Shown here piece by piece: positions 1 through 10,884 of a stretch of DNA of 64,000 nt; position 1 is the stretch's first letter; the number at the start of each line of letters is the position of its first letter. Position numbers and translations under genes: made by a program. This DNA comes from Buddleja alternifolia (Eukaryota; Streptophyta; Magnoliopsida; Lamiales; Scrophulariaceae), in the NCBI GenBank assembly GCA_019426215.1, contig CM033400.1:24350568-24414567 (forward strand). Reading direction: 5' to 3'. A model generated the notes under the pieces. The model did no database searches. It was not told the origin of the DNA and worked only from the letters and a program-made list of their open reading frames with translations.

Positions 1-291
1 TTTTTGGCTAAACATTTCTGACAGCTACATTGCCTACACCCTTCTCCACTTTTGGCTTACTTTGTTGTATTATATAAATTTCATATTATATTTTTCAATC
101 ATTAACTAATTATAAACATAACTTTTCAAACAAAAACTTACGTGATTTGACTGCTTCATTGACTTTTGTCTCTTTTGAAAATAAAATCAAACACAAAACC
201 AAATACATTTTCACCAAAGTACACAATTTCCAAAAACCTTTATCACCAAAATTTTCATAAAAAACCCTCCAAAATAGAAATAAACATAGCC
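1..291. mobile_element. MITE, right part only (runs off window)
   Basis: The segment ends in AAACATAGCC at 282-291, the complement of the GGCTATGTTT terminus seen on the MITE at 42317. It shares internal stretches with 7060-7450 (the 'gatttgactg...cttttgt' block). It ends inside a minus-strand copia gag fragment, so it inserted into that element. The left terminus lies outside the window. Assignment to a Tourist/Harbinger-like family is an inference from the terminus. Confidence 0.55.
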
Positions 292-544
292 TATATGTCT
301 CAATTCGTTGCTCATAGAATGCAACATATAGTCAAATGACCTTCTGGGCATCAGAGATCCATCTCTTGTAAACTTTCAGAGCAGACTTTCCTTCATTAAC
401 CCTAGGTAAAGATGGACCGTCTTGCTCCAAAATGTGCTCAAGCGATTTCTTCTTGAGCTCTACCCTTAGTGTTTTGATCCAATCATTGTAGTTTGGTCTA
501 GTGAGGACATTTTTCTCAAGCAGAATGTTGAGTGGGTTAACCAT
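292..544 (-). pseudogene. copia Gag N-terminal fragment
   Basis: The reading frame starts at 544 on the minus strand with M-V-N-P-L-N and a motif of the form 'ILEKN-LT-PNYNDWIKTLR'. This matches the beginning of the copia Gag at 11380 on the plus strand (same spacing of N-P-L, I-L-E, L-T, W-x-L). A TGA interrupts it at about 332, and homologous-looking sequence continues to the MITE boundary at 291. The gag of Ty1/copia elements forms the virus-like particle. Only about 70-85 residues remain, so it is a relic. Confidence 0.75.
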
Positions 545-1453
545 TATAGGGAGTAATTATCAAACTGTAGAAAATATCATGATTATCAATTAGATGCTTT
601 ATATTTTTAAAACAAGAAATCATAAAGGACTTGTACAATTACTTGTCTCCCACTATTTTTCTCAATTATTGTACTCCCACTGCAATAATCGGAAACCTCA
701 TTGGATTGGTTTCATAGTGAATGATTGAGGTCCACAATGTCTATATGGGTTGCAACCTTTTTCGATATATGGCCCATCTAGAAATGAAATTGAGGTGGAG
801 CCTATTGCCAGTTAAACCAGTTAACGATTCAATCCCTTTGGCTCATGAATCACTTAATCGCAACCTTTTTCGATATATAGGTGGTGATTCATCTAAGTCT
901 ATTCCCATTAACTCATATCAGTCTAACAATTTAATCTTGCCTTGCAACCTTTTTCGATATATGGGGCAAAATTTGCTTCGACAGAAGGCATCTCATGCAC
1001 TAAAGAAGATCAAGCATATTACCTTTATATATGACCCCCTAATTCCAGGACGGTGCCATATACAAGATGTAGCCATCTCGTTCTAAAGTTTGGTGGAGAG
1101 ACAGGATATCAAATACCCTTTACTTACTTAGTATTATTTGATATAGGGAGATTTTATAACTTTGATAGTTATTATGCTTTGGGTCTCACTTTGCACATTA
1201 ATTTATTAAGCACTAAATATGGAAATGCATTGGAAAAACGCCTAACAATTTCTAACAACACATACACACGTATGGGCTTTTATCTAGATTGTCTCGAGCC
1301 AACGAGTCAATCAGGGAGAGATTCTAATCTATTACAAAAGAGATCCTTGACTCCACTCCAAGTTTGCCACCGTCCTTGGACCTATCTAATATTTTTATTA
1401 CAATGGTACATGCCTATACAACTGATCTAAATAAAAATAAAGATACAAACTGA

Positions 1454-1454
<1 letters not shown>
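545..1454 (-). other. copia 5' leader region (minus-strand element)
   Basis: This is the untranslated leader between the degenerate primer binding site (about 1488-1509) and the gag start at 544 of the minus-strand copia relic. Plus-strand open frames here are short and unrelated to known proteins. Its distinctive content is an array of three hairpins (745-969), annotated separately. Confidence 0.6.
745..969 (-). ncRNA. array of three constant-loop, variable-stem hairpins
   Basis: A loop with the plus-strand core GCAACCTTTTTCGATATA occurs three times (750-772, about 859-880, 942-964). Each copy is bracketed by a different self-complementary stem: ATGGG/CCCAT (745-749 with 773-777), ATGAATCAC/GTGATTCAT (845-853 with 884-892), TTGCC/GGCAA (937-941 with 965-969). 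The sense strand of the element is minus. The hairpin nearest gag is about 200 bp before the gag ATG. Function is unknown; a packaging or translational RNA element is an inference. Confidence 0.7.

Positions 1455-1486
<32 letters not shown>
1455..1486. repeat. poly(G) run, 32 nt
   Basis: An uninterrupted run of 32 G on the plus strand, just downstream (in element sense) of the degenerate copia primer binding site. Its length may be an assembly or sequencing artefact. Confidence 0.9.
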
Positions 1487-1487
1487 C

Positions 1488-1509
1488 TCAAACACCGGCT
1501 CTATACAAC
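1488..1509 (-). promoter_or_regulatory. degenerate copia primer binding site
   Basis: Read on the minus strand, the segment aligns with the initiator-Met-type site at 9617-9634 (TGGTATCAGAGCC) with a few mismatches. It sits between the LTR-like region and the leader, as expected for a copia element. Confidence 0.45.
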
Positions 1510-3304
1510 CCATATAATAAAAAGAAACCAACCCTAAGCCCATGCGAGGTGTCGCCATCACATAATGATAAAAGGAGTACATAATCAAATTAAACACATA
1601 TGTGATTATTATAAATCTTATTTAATATTTAATTAAATCTAATTTAATTAATATTAAAAAATAAATCCAATTTATTTTGAACTTCAATGTTAATGGACCA
1701 AGCCCAAACATTTTACTTTAATCCAATTAAAGTGGACTTTATCAAATAGAGCCCAATTATGGGTAAAATAACTTAAAAACGAAATTAAACTCTAATCTAA
1801 ATCAAATTCCAAATTGATTTGGGTCAACCCTATTTAATTAAATCCACAGAATAAAGCGAACCCAACAAGCTTTATTTGGTCATCCAAATTCAATTTAAAT
1901 ACCAAGGACTAAATTTGATGATTAATTTTAAGTGGCTAATAAATCCAATTTTAGTTAAACACCTAGTGTTTAAACACTACTTTTTGACTTAAGGAGAAGA
2001 GGGGGGCGACCGAAATGCACCCTAGGGATAGGTGTACCGGGCTTTTTCCAACTCCAAACCTAGTGTTAAGTAGTTAATTAATATTCCCAATCCAATCCAA
2101 TTGGTAATTAATTAAATACTAATCTCTTTTTATTAATAGTACTTTATTAATTCTAAATTAATAATTCCATACTATTAATATTGATTGAATAAAATTAATT
2201 TAATTACAATAATTAAATTAATTTTATTATAATCAATGCATATCCCTTTTGACAATTTCCACTCCAAGTGAAATTACCAAAATACCCTTCAAACAGTAAA
2301 ACTCATTTATTATATCATCTTTACATAGTGCGACTCTCTAGACTATTCTTGATTGGCATTGGGAGAATTCCAAGAATATAGTTATCACCAAGCGATCCTG
2401 TGAAGCTATACCGAAACCCAATCAAGTATGAGCAGAATATTTCATCACGAACCTTTGTGTTATAAATACCATATGAATATAAACTCTTCACTGACGCAAC
2501 CTGATCAAGTAAGAGTCATGGAACGTTAAACTCATACAACTTGATATTGTGCTTTATAATCATACTGATGTGAAATTACCAAACAACCCTTCATATCCAA
2601 TATAAGTCAGTCATTAATGCTTTGGCCAAAGACTTTAATTTTGCAACACCTATGACATATAGGTTGTTTCTCATTTACTTTCGAGACAGTGAATCCCCTA
2701 TTGGCAGTCCATTGCCCATTGTCGAACGTCACCAATTGAATCGTACTTCGAGATCGACCCCACCAACGGATGATTGGGCTAATTACTATAATAGCTTATT
2801 CAACTGTACGAGCACAATATAAATGACTCCTTAGGTCAAAAGTTCACTCATACTATTATAAAAGTAATCCTCATCATTGACTGTCACTGAGTAAAAACCC
2901 ATACGATAGGATTACAACGAGTCGTGTTCGAATATGTTAACTCTGTTAACCACATTCATGACACCAGCTCCCACTGTCCAATCAGTGTGGGACCTAGCAC
3001 TTTCCTTGTCAAAGCAAGTGTCATACGAGTCGAATCTAAACGACCAATTTAGATTCTTTAACTCGTGAACCGTCTTTGTAAGATCAAGCACTTAACTTCT
3101 CCAGTGCTCCTACTTATCAAATAAGCAGTGGTGAGTACACCTTGATCTTAAGGACCTATTTGTTCAATACATTCAATGCCACAATTAGATTTATAAGAAC
3201 AAACTTAATGCCTTTCATTAATCAATAATAATGTTTATACAATATAAATAAAATGCCTTCTTAAATCTAATTCCTCAATGGCATGGAGGGCATAACACTT
3301 AACA
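1510..3304 (-). mobile_element. copia 5' LTR (minus-strand element)
   Basis: In minus orientation the LTR begins TGTTAAGTGTTATGCCC at 3304, like the solo LTR at 15891 (TGTTAGAGTATATGCCC) and the large copia LTRs (TGTTAGAGTTTATGCCC). Blocks around 2500-2560, 2620-2640 and 2740-2780 match the solo LTR around 15150-15250 and 15360-15390. The 3304 end cuts the gypsy gag, so the copia inserted into that gypsy. The inner boundary near 1510 is approximate. Confidence 0.7.
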
Positions 3305-4507
3305 CTTTATCCAATCCTTCCCTCCGCTGTCCACTTCTCCTCCTCTGCCATCAAAGATCGTAACATTTCATTGCCTTTTTGCTTTATGCTGAAGAGGCTA
3401 AGTGGTGTTTGTTCATGCCTTTTGCTGCTAGAAAATTGGTGGATAAATTTTGTGCTGAACTCCAGGAAGGATACAATAGATCCTTCAGGTAGCTTGTTGA
3501 ACCATAAATGTACTAACTTAGTCAGCGTTGTTAGGAACACCCGACATTTAATGGCATCCGAGTAGCTGTGCAATAAAGCGTAATTCCTGAAAGTACACAA
3601 GTGATCCTTGGGGCCTAATGTACCATCATAGGTCATCATAGAATTGATTTTGAAATCTCGCGGAAATTCCTCCTGCATTATGGAATTAGTAAATGGGATC
3701 CCTCGATCCGCATGTACTTTTCCTCCAGCTATCTTCTTTTCCATCTCCTCCATCCTTCTTGCCATGAAGTCCCATTGGTTTGTTACTTCCTTTGTTTTTG
3801 CGCGTCCTCCTGGAATTTCCTCCTGAAGAACGAATTGATTCATAGCTATTAACCTCATCATCGAGGTCCTTTTTTCCTTCTTGTCCTGGGCGATGACCCC
3901 AATTTTTACATCGTATTTTTCCTCCTGCCTAGGAGGTAGCATTTCTTCCTGGATTTTCTCCTAGTGTGTTACATTGGGCAGGATCCCGAGTTTCTGGATT
4001 CCCACTACCTGAAATTCAGCATGCCGTATCCGGCGACCTTCTTGGACAAGATATTTTCTAGGGGGGAACCCTCTTCTCGTATAGTTATCTGTTCAGCAAA
4101 TTCCATTCTCCCTACTTGTTTTCCAAAGCCATTTTCGGGAGTAAATTCCAAATCAATATGAGTATTAGTACTTTTGGGTACTTGTTGTATGGGACTTCCT
4201 CCTATCCTACCTGGACCATGAGGATCCAGGCTTTTCTTAACGGCCTGGACGGCTGCGTCAATTAGTTTCTACAATTGTTCCTTAGTCAAGTGATAAGATG
4301 GCGCAATTTGTAGGGAGGTATCCCCACAACTTGCGTTCCAGGTGACGGGGAAATTTCGTTTTCTCCAACCGAGACTCCACCCCCATGTGCGATGGGGGTC
4401 TCCTGTAATTCACCAATTAAACGTCTAGTCAAGATGGCTGGGGTTTCAGGGGCGTTGTTACCTCCGCTCGCCTGTAGTAACGTCTCCTTGTTTCCCCCAA
4501 CTTCCAT
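3305..4507 (-). pseudogene. Ty3/gypsy Gag, broken and truncated
   Basis: On the minus strand gag begins near 4507 (M-E-V-G-G) and continues with frameshifts and stops to 3307. The best segment (3942-3307) shows the retrotransposon gag domain: 'PFTNSIM...P-x-x-F-K', 'YDGTLGPKDHL', 'F-x-T-L...WF-x-x-LPEGSI-x-SF-x-x-F'. This is the pattern of Tat-type plant gypsy Gag, which assembles the particle. The 3' part is cut off by the copia LTR at 3304; any pol would lie left of the window. Confidence 0.8.
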
Positions 4508-4612
4508 AGTTTAGTTGATTTCCTCCGTATGTTGTCCTGCCATCAAGCTTGTGAAAGAAAAGAAAATTGCGAAAAAAATAAGAAAATGTTACCTCACGCC
4601 TTGAAGCTCAAT

Positions 4613-4631
4613 TTCCCACAGACGGTGCCAA
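4613..4631 (-). promoter_or_regulatory. gypsy primer binding site
   Basis: On the minus strand the sequence just inside the LTR reads TTGGCACCGTCTGTGGGAA, nearly identical to the TTGGCGCCGTCTGTGGGAA that follows the Gypsy-2 5' LTR at 27625. The priming tRNA is not assigned here. Confidence 0.7.
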
Positions 4632-4632
4632 T

Positions 4633-5168
4633 TGATGCATGTGGGATTTACACCAATAAATTTATATGATAATTGCGAGAAATTGAGTATAAAGGTTATA
4701 AGATAATTGAGAGTAAAATGCGTAAAAGAGGTAAGAGTTGTTTATTGATCATCTAAAATGAATAATTATACAAGTTAGATGGGTTCTATACAAATATGGT
4801 AAAGAGAATCTGGCTGATTTTCTTCCTGCTCTATTTATGGTAAGCAGGACTATTTTTGGAAGTTTTAGGTGTCCTGAAATCTTCGTAAACGCGTCTAATC
4901 CAGGTCCATATTTAGCCACATCAGATCTTCCTGCTTTAGTAAGTATTTGACCAATCTCCATGAATTGATTTCTAATGGGATATTTGATTGGATATTGTCT
5001 TGTAATTGATATCTTTCCTTTTAGTGCTCAAGTTGGGCTCTTCTTCAGCTAGTGGGTAGGGCTGGATTACAATTGTGTGGGCCGCATTATTATAATAAAA
5101 TAAGAAAAGATATGTAATATTTTTTGGGTTTATCAGCTTAGCCCAATGAATGATATCTACCCACATCA
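4633..5168 (-). mobile_element. gypsy 5' LTR (minus-strand element)
   Basis: A 536-bp LTR bounded by TGATGCATGTGGG at the left and CCCACATCA at the right, imperfect inverted termini with TG..CA ends. The primer binding site lies directly adjacent on the left. The partner LTR is not in the window. Confidence 0.75.
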
Positions 5169-5555
5169 ATACTTTTGCTTTTGGTTCTTTGATTTTATGA
5201 TTGAATATGAATGTTTTTTGTTTTGATCATGGATTTCACCAGTTGAGTTCAGATCCAACAAAAGCAACATTCCAAGTCAGGCCATTTGTGTGGGGTCGAT
5301 ATGGTTGCGCGGGGCTTTACCCAAAATTGAGAGAAACATAGTCAATTGGTAACATGAATGATTAAAAAATAATACAACGAATTAGATCAAGAAAGGTATT
5401 GCAATTAAGAAGATCCATGCTTATATATATTCGTAATAAATTACATACGTATATGCAAGTGTTGTATATAAAATGAACCTAGGAAGTAGTATGTAGTTGC
5501 AGGACTAAAACATGAATCCATATTTAAAAACCCCAATGCCCCATGGTAATATCTA
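5169..5555. other. AT-rich sequence, nothing recognised
   Basis: No convincing coding region, repeat terminus or RNA gene was seen. Confidence 0.5.
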
Positions 5556-5691
5556 TCTATACTCTCTATATTAATTGAAGAGTATCAAATGTTGGACTGA
5601 TTTTTATTTTTTTTGTTATGACATAACTACCCCTCTCTCTCATCCTAATTGTCACATGTGTATTACATACCTTATCCAAAAACTAACACGC

Positions 5692-5731
<40 letters not shown>

Positions 5732-5963
5732 TTTTTTTCTCTTCATTTATGTACAAATGAAATTCATTTCTCTCTCTTTTTTCTTTTATCTCTCTCCTGC
5801 ATTAATTTCTAACCACTTACAATAATTGACATCAATTATCAAAAAAAATATGTTTACATAATTTCAAGTAACATATACGATAATGTCATACAATAGTACA
5901 TATATTTTTATTTATAATATTTAAATAATTAAACACACGTATCAAGTGTGCCAATACGACTAG
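5556..5963 (+). mobile_element. non-autonomous Helitron (probable)
   Basis: The 5' end reads TCTATACTCTCTATATTAAT, like plant Helitron 5' ends. The 3' end has a short hairpin (CACAC 5934-5938 with GTGTG 5946-5950), 9 nt, then CTAG (5960-5963). It sits between an A (5555) and a T (5964), the known Helitron insertion context. It has no coding capacity and includes a CT microsatellite. Confidence 0.6.
5695..5729. repeat. (CT)n microsatellite
   Basis: About 17 uninterrupted TC units within the Helitron-like element; they give rise to a spurious Leu-Ser repeat reading frame. Confidence 0.95.
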
Positions 5964-6718
5964 TTAATAACTAAAGAGGGGTGAATTTGGACTAACCGGT
6001 AGCTTTGGTATAACAATAAACTCCATCTAAAATTTATGGTGCAGAGGTTGATTTCTCCTTTTTTTTTTTTTTTCCTTCTCTTCTCTTTTTCTCACGTTTT
6101 CTTATCCCTTTTTTCTCTCATTTCTCACATTTTCTCCATCTTTCTCTCGCATCAACTTTTTGTTTTTCTCTCTGTAACTCATTTTTAATCACTTGCAAAT
6201 TACCATACCTCGTATAAAATTATAGACAAGATATTATGCTTACAAAATTAAAATATATGGAATAGTAAGAATTCTCATATTATAAAAGTAATAGTTAATT
6301 AAATATTTTTTATCAAAATTAAATTATTAATTAAGTACACACTGTGTATGCAAACGCGATTGAGTTTGAAATAATGTAGGAATGCGAATTATATCAAACT
6401 TTTAATTAATGACTTCATCTAATTTTGACAAAAATAATCATGCGACTAATTCAGGTGAATGATTTTACTTAAAAATATTTTTGAATGAAAGAGACATGAA
6501 TAATAGTAAAGTTTTGACCGGTGACATATGAATATTGACATGATTATATAATCAACTCATATGTGCTTACACGGTATCTTAAAAATTTCTCAAGGATATG
6601 TATGTTGATGCCATGGGTTAATTGAAGCAGTCAAACTGCTAAAAATAAACTCAGTCGTGATCCTATTTATCCATGCGATAAGACAAAATAAGAAGGAGAC
6701 GGGTAATTCTATGGAACA
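5964..6718. other. AT-rich intergenic sequence, pyrimidine-rich tract near 6055
   Basis: A pyrimidine-rich tract at about 6055-6180 and the following AT-rich part resemble the inside of the preceding Helitron, suggesting a decayed relative, but no termini were found. No genes seen. Confidence 0.4.
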
Positions 6719-6832
6719 CTCCCGATCCATTTTTCACCATACAAATACTTAGAGTGGGGTGGTTTACATAGGATAGGTGGGTGTGAAAACCACCCCACTC
6801 ATTTTGAATGTGTGGTGAAAAATGGATAGGGA
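6719..6832. repeat. foldback repeat with about 45-bp arms
   Basis: The left arm (about 6719-6765) and right arm (about 6786-6832) are imperfect inverted copies, for example TCCATTTTTCACCA against TGGTGAAAAATGGA and GTGGGGTGGTTT against AAACCACCCCAC. About 20 bp separate them. ACACTCCCG is repeated just outside each arm. Probably a tiny foldback MITE. Confidence 0.7.
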
Positions 6833-7059
6833 GCAACACTCCCGGTCCACCTTAAAATTTTCTGAAGGAGACAATGGTCAACCTCTCAGCGTTGACACGA
6901 GTGCATCAGCCGATTGAATTAATTAAGGACCTCAAGACTAATTATGTGTTAATTATAGAAAACCTCAAAAATTATATGGACAAAAGGATTATATTAATAT
7001 TTATGCACAAGTTCAGTTTTTAATCTCCACCAGTTATTACGTCTTTAAAGAAAAATTTC
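6833..7059. other. intergenic, nothing recognised
   Basis: No feature supported. Confidence 0.4.
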
Positions 7060-7450
7060 GGCAATGTTTGGTTATGTTTCCATACTATGTTTGGTCCAAA
7101 ATTCTCACCAAACCATGTTTGGTTCACAAAATATTTGGTAAAAAATACACTACTTTTTTGGTCCAAAAAAAATATAATAATTATTTTCCGTCTTTCTACA
7201 TCTACTTTGTCCCTACACTCCTTTCTATGTGCTCTCTCTCTCTTCTCTCTCCTCTCTAACAGACAAAAGTTTCATGATTTGACTGTTACAGTAACTTTTG
7301 TTCCCTCTGGAAACAAAACCAAACATTAACTCACAAAAAAAACTCACCCAAAAACCAATTCCCAAAATAAAACCAAACACAATCTCATCAAAAACGTGTC
7401 CCCATAAATTTCTCACCAATAATTCTCACCAAAATATCATCCTAAAACAT
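7060..7450. mobile_element. MITE-like repeat related to 1-291
   Basis: It starts GGCAATGTTTGGTTATGTTT and carries several ATGTTTGGT copies on the left and ACCAAAC or CACCAAA copies on the right, so it is broadly inverted. It shares a 'gatttgactg...taacttttgt' block with the MITE at the window start. The right terminus is unclear. Confidence 0.45.
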
Positions 7451-7521
7451 AAAACGCACGTTTAATCATATTGAGCCCAACAGTCACACCATCGAATTCG
7501 GGCAGCAAGATGTGGGGGATG
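7451..7521 (+). pseudogene. Tat-type gypsy protease, part left of the copia insertion
   Basis: The last codons before the copia insertion read in frame across the GGATG duplication into the protease at 18868 onward, with the pre-protease pattern '...NDALVISATI'. This small piece therefore belongs to the same gypsy relic. Further left it is lost or displaced by the MITE-like repeat. Confidence 0.65.
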
Positions 7522-9616
7522 TGTTAGAGTTTATGCCCGGCGCACCAATTTTGGGCGCCAATCCATGTAATAATAACTCTAGCTAAACGATCTTTTTCGT
7601 ATAAATAAAGTTAATCTTTTGGCATTCTTTATTCGTGTATATAGCTTTGGTCTTAACTTAGAATAAAGTCCCGAAGGATCACACATAGCTATGGGACATC
7701 ATTGCCCATCGGGAATGGCAATGATGGAATATGTCTCCAAGGCTGTGATTCTTAAACATATGTTCCAAGTCGTGAATGGGCTCGTCGAGATGAAGGGATA
7801 TCGATGAGACCCAAAATACTTGCTTATATGATGCATACTCTTGATAGAGTGCATCTCGTTCCATAGATATTGGCACGGTGAAAGCTTATGTATATATTAG
7901 GGTTCCTAAAGTGGGAATAGGCATACTGAACAACCCCATGGAAGTTCCATTAAATGGAATCCCAGTCGAATCTGGAACTTCTAGTGGTCTTGTAGTATAA
8001 GAGTAATCCTTAGAACCTGAGGTTCCATTGGATGTCTTATACACAATCGAACATGTCTTGATTTGTTACATGATTACTTAGATGATCACAAATGGGCGAA
8101 ATCAGACATGGGCTGATTGTGTATGAAGGTACGTGAGAATCAAGATGGGATCTATGTCTGACATTAGTCTTGTCAATGAATCTCCTATGTTTACATAGTG
8201 AATCGACTTAGGAATCTTCGGCCGAAGTATGATATCTAAAGAGGCGTAGGGTTTCCTCGTTTAGATAGTCGAAAGTCGATCTCACCGTATATGGGAAACA
8301 TAGTTATTGAATTAATACAGCTTCGACCTTAGCCACTGCTCTAGATTCAATCGGGAGATTAGATGGAGAAATCTTACTTATACAAGGATCAAGATCATGA
8401 AAGGTGTATCTTTATCTTTGTCTAGGTCTTCGTGGCCCGTTGCTAGACAGTAACTACGATTTGTAAGTACCGAGAATTAATAAGGTGATTAATTCGAGGC
8501 TTGATTAAATCAAAGGAATGATTTAATCTAGTGCTTTTTATTTTAGGAAAGCACACTAGCACTTTGGGAAAGTGTACTTACTACTAGATAGTAGACGAGC
8601 CTAAGGGGTCACACGCTTAACTAGTGAGAGTCACTGCTTATATGATGTGATTAATCAATTTGAGGAAATTGAGAAAATTAGGAAAGTCTAGTCCTTTCCT
8701 AATATGGAATATGAATTAATTAAAGCGATTCAATTAATTCGACTATCTTAATTAATCTAGTAGAATTAATTAAATTAATGGACCTAGTAGAGTCCAAGTA
8801 TTTTATTTAGTTGTGCTTGGTCCAAGTTAAATAAATAAGTCAATTGGAATAAGTAAATATAATTAAACGGGTTTTAATTATATGGGAATATTTAATTGAT
8901 GGGTTTAGCCCATCATTAAATATGGAATCAAGAATTAATTCTTGGACTCCAAATAAGGATGATGGCCTATTTTTGGGGCCCTTGGCAGCTGGATTCGAAA
9001 TCTAGCTGAAGAAGGAAAGGGTTTTCTTCTTCTCCAAGTTTTGCAGTTGAATTAGAACTCTATGACTCCTATTCTATATATATGAGAATGCAAGACTAAA
9101 ACTCTAAGCTTTTGAGGAGTGCAAAATTCGAAACCCCAGCTGGAAAATTGAGAGGGAATTTTCTTTGTCGTCCTTAAGCCAAAAATCGCCCCCTTCCCTT
9201 ATTCCAATACGACATCGTTTTGTTCATGTGTTGAACTTAATGATTCACATATTCCATCCCTTCACATAATCAAGCCTAGGTTTTAGACTTAGATCTATTT
9301 TGTTGGCTAGCACCAATAACAAAGTAGGTGGTGACTTGAACGAGGTGTGGATACATCTTAGAGGTGCGATGTTTGGAGCACTAAAATTGGGGATACAATC
9401 GACGGGCGATTTCCTCCAAGAAATCGTGTAGAATTGCACCACAGGGTTGAAAAGATCCAAGATTGTTGCTGCGAGAATTTAATCAAGAGGTAAAATTCTC
9501 GTAACTTTCTCTATAGCATAATCGAGCACACTATTATTCCTGTTTCGGGTGGTTGTACGTTTAAATTTTAAATTCCGCTGCCACTAGCCACCCGGGGAAT
9601 AGAACACAACCAAACA
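7522..9616 (+). mobile_element. copia 5' LTR
   Basis: It begins TGTTAGAGTTTATGCCC and ends ACCAAACA, followed directly by the primer binding site. It is highly similar to 16806-18862 throughout. The short minus-strand open frame at 9245-9460 is duplicated in the other LTR and is not considered a gene. Confidence 0.95.
9075..9083 (+). promoter_or_regulatory. TATA box of the copia LTR
   Basis: TATATATAT lies late in the LTR, before a transcribed region of plausible R/U5 length. The same motif occurs in the 3' LTR around 18322. Confidence 0.45.
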
Positions 9617-9634
9617 GTGGTATCAGAGCCATGG
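9617..9634 (+). promoter_or_regulatory. copia primer binding site (initiator Met tRNA)
   Basis: TGGTATCAGAGCC starts two bases after the LTR, the standard sequence complementary to the 3' end of plant initiator methionine tRNA. Confidence 0.9.
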
Positions 9635-10007
9635 TTGACTCGATTAAGCTATATTATGTGTTTGCATGTTTTATTTACGCGTATGAAAATTGGTGCATGT
9701 TAAAAATATATTCGTCGTTTAGAATAATTGATTTTTCGATTGGGATACAATTAATAGTTTTGTGAAAACGTTTTTGGTTTTGAAAATTCAATTGGAAAAG
9801 ATGGATCTTAGGTGTGTGTGGATTTATTTGGATGATCAAGGATGATTTTGGAATCATCGGTGGTAGGACGTCGCTAGATAATCAAGCCGAAGGCTCAATT
9901 GTCGAGTGATTATGCCTGGACCGAGGTGGGATCGAATTCGTCCATCATTAACTGAACGAATCACTCATGGATGAAAAAGGGAGAAATCCCGTACAATAAC
10001 AGGTGCT

Positions 10008-10155
10008 GTCGTCCGCGCCAGGAACGGGGTTACTGGCCCCCAGGCGCCGGCAAGCGAGACCTGGTGGTCTTGCCTCTGTCGGCGGCACCTGGGCGCGGTC
10101 ATGTTGGCGCCCGGGCGTGGTTCTACCGGCGCCAGGATGTTGTCAGCAGACTCGG
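10008..10155 (+). other. GC-rich island in the copia leader
   Basis: A sharply bounded GC-rich stretch in an otherwise AT-rich leader. GGCGCC recurs three times, with related GCGCC/GGCGGC variants, and several small inverted repeats (GCCAG..CTGGC, GACC..GGTC) are present. A 75-codon open frame crosses it (9971-10198) but resembles no known protein. It may be a structured part of the leader or an acquired segment. Confidence 0.6.
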
Positions 10156-10884
10156 ATCGAAAAATATTTCTCGTTTTTTATGCCGAAAGGTCGGGTAACC
10201 CAAGAACCTGACCCCAGTTAATTATTTTAAAAACCTATAATTTCTGAAAAGGTTTGGGAAATTGAAAATCAATATTATCCCGATGAAATTTGCAATTTTG
10301 TTTAGACGACGGATGGGTAAATTTTGGATATCGCATATATATGTTTGTTGCTTGGCATGCTTATGTGATGGGGATGAACCACGAGCCTAGTCTATGTTGT
10401 ATGGTTTTCATTGTATGTAATTTTCTAAAGTTGTAAAAATAGCCGGTTTGGCTTTTACTTTTCTGTCAAGAAGATTAGTAGTAGTTGATACACTATGTAA
10501 TCGAAGACGGAGCGAGAAGGCAAAGCCAATACTCGAAGACTTGTATGCTGTGGTGGAACAATTGTAATAGTCTAGTTATTTTTATTCTCTAGAATGTCCT
10601 GGCCCACTTTGGCTCAGTGGGTTAGTAGGTTAGGGCTCGAGGTGGTTCATCCTCAATTTACCGCTTTATGGAATGTTTATTTATCTTTCCAATACGATAT
10701 GTGATGTGTTGTGAAATGCATGCATAGGATAGATAACTAAACAAGACAATTGTAACACTGATGAGACCTACATGTATGCAATGTAATTTCCTCCTTGAAA
10801 AATATTAGGCTAATGTGGGAATAGAATTGGAGTTCTATTTCCATTCTTCCATCATAAGTAATTGCCATGTCATATGCCGCAGAA

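Noticed and set aside
721..1430. Two plus-strand frames of about 120 codons
   Set aside because: They are antisense to the copia leader; their repeated 'CNLFRYM' peptide is just the translated hairpin loop.
5575..5760. Frame with a long Leu-Ser repeat
   Set aside because: Translation of the (CT)n microsatellite inside the Helitron-like element.
9245..9460. Minus-strand open frame in the copia 5' LTR (also at 18491-18688)
   Set aside because: It is duplicated because it lies in both LTRs, has no recognisable domain and sits across the LTR promoter/R region.
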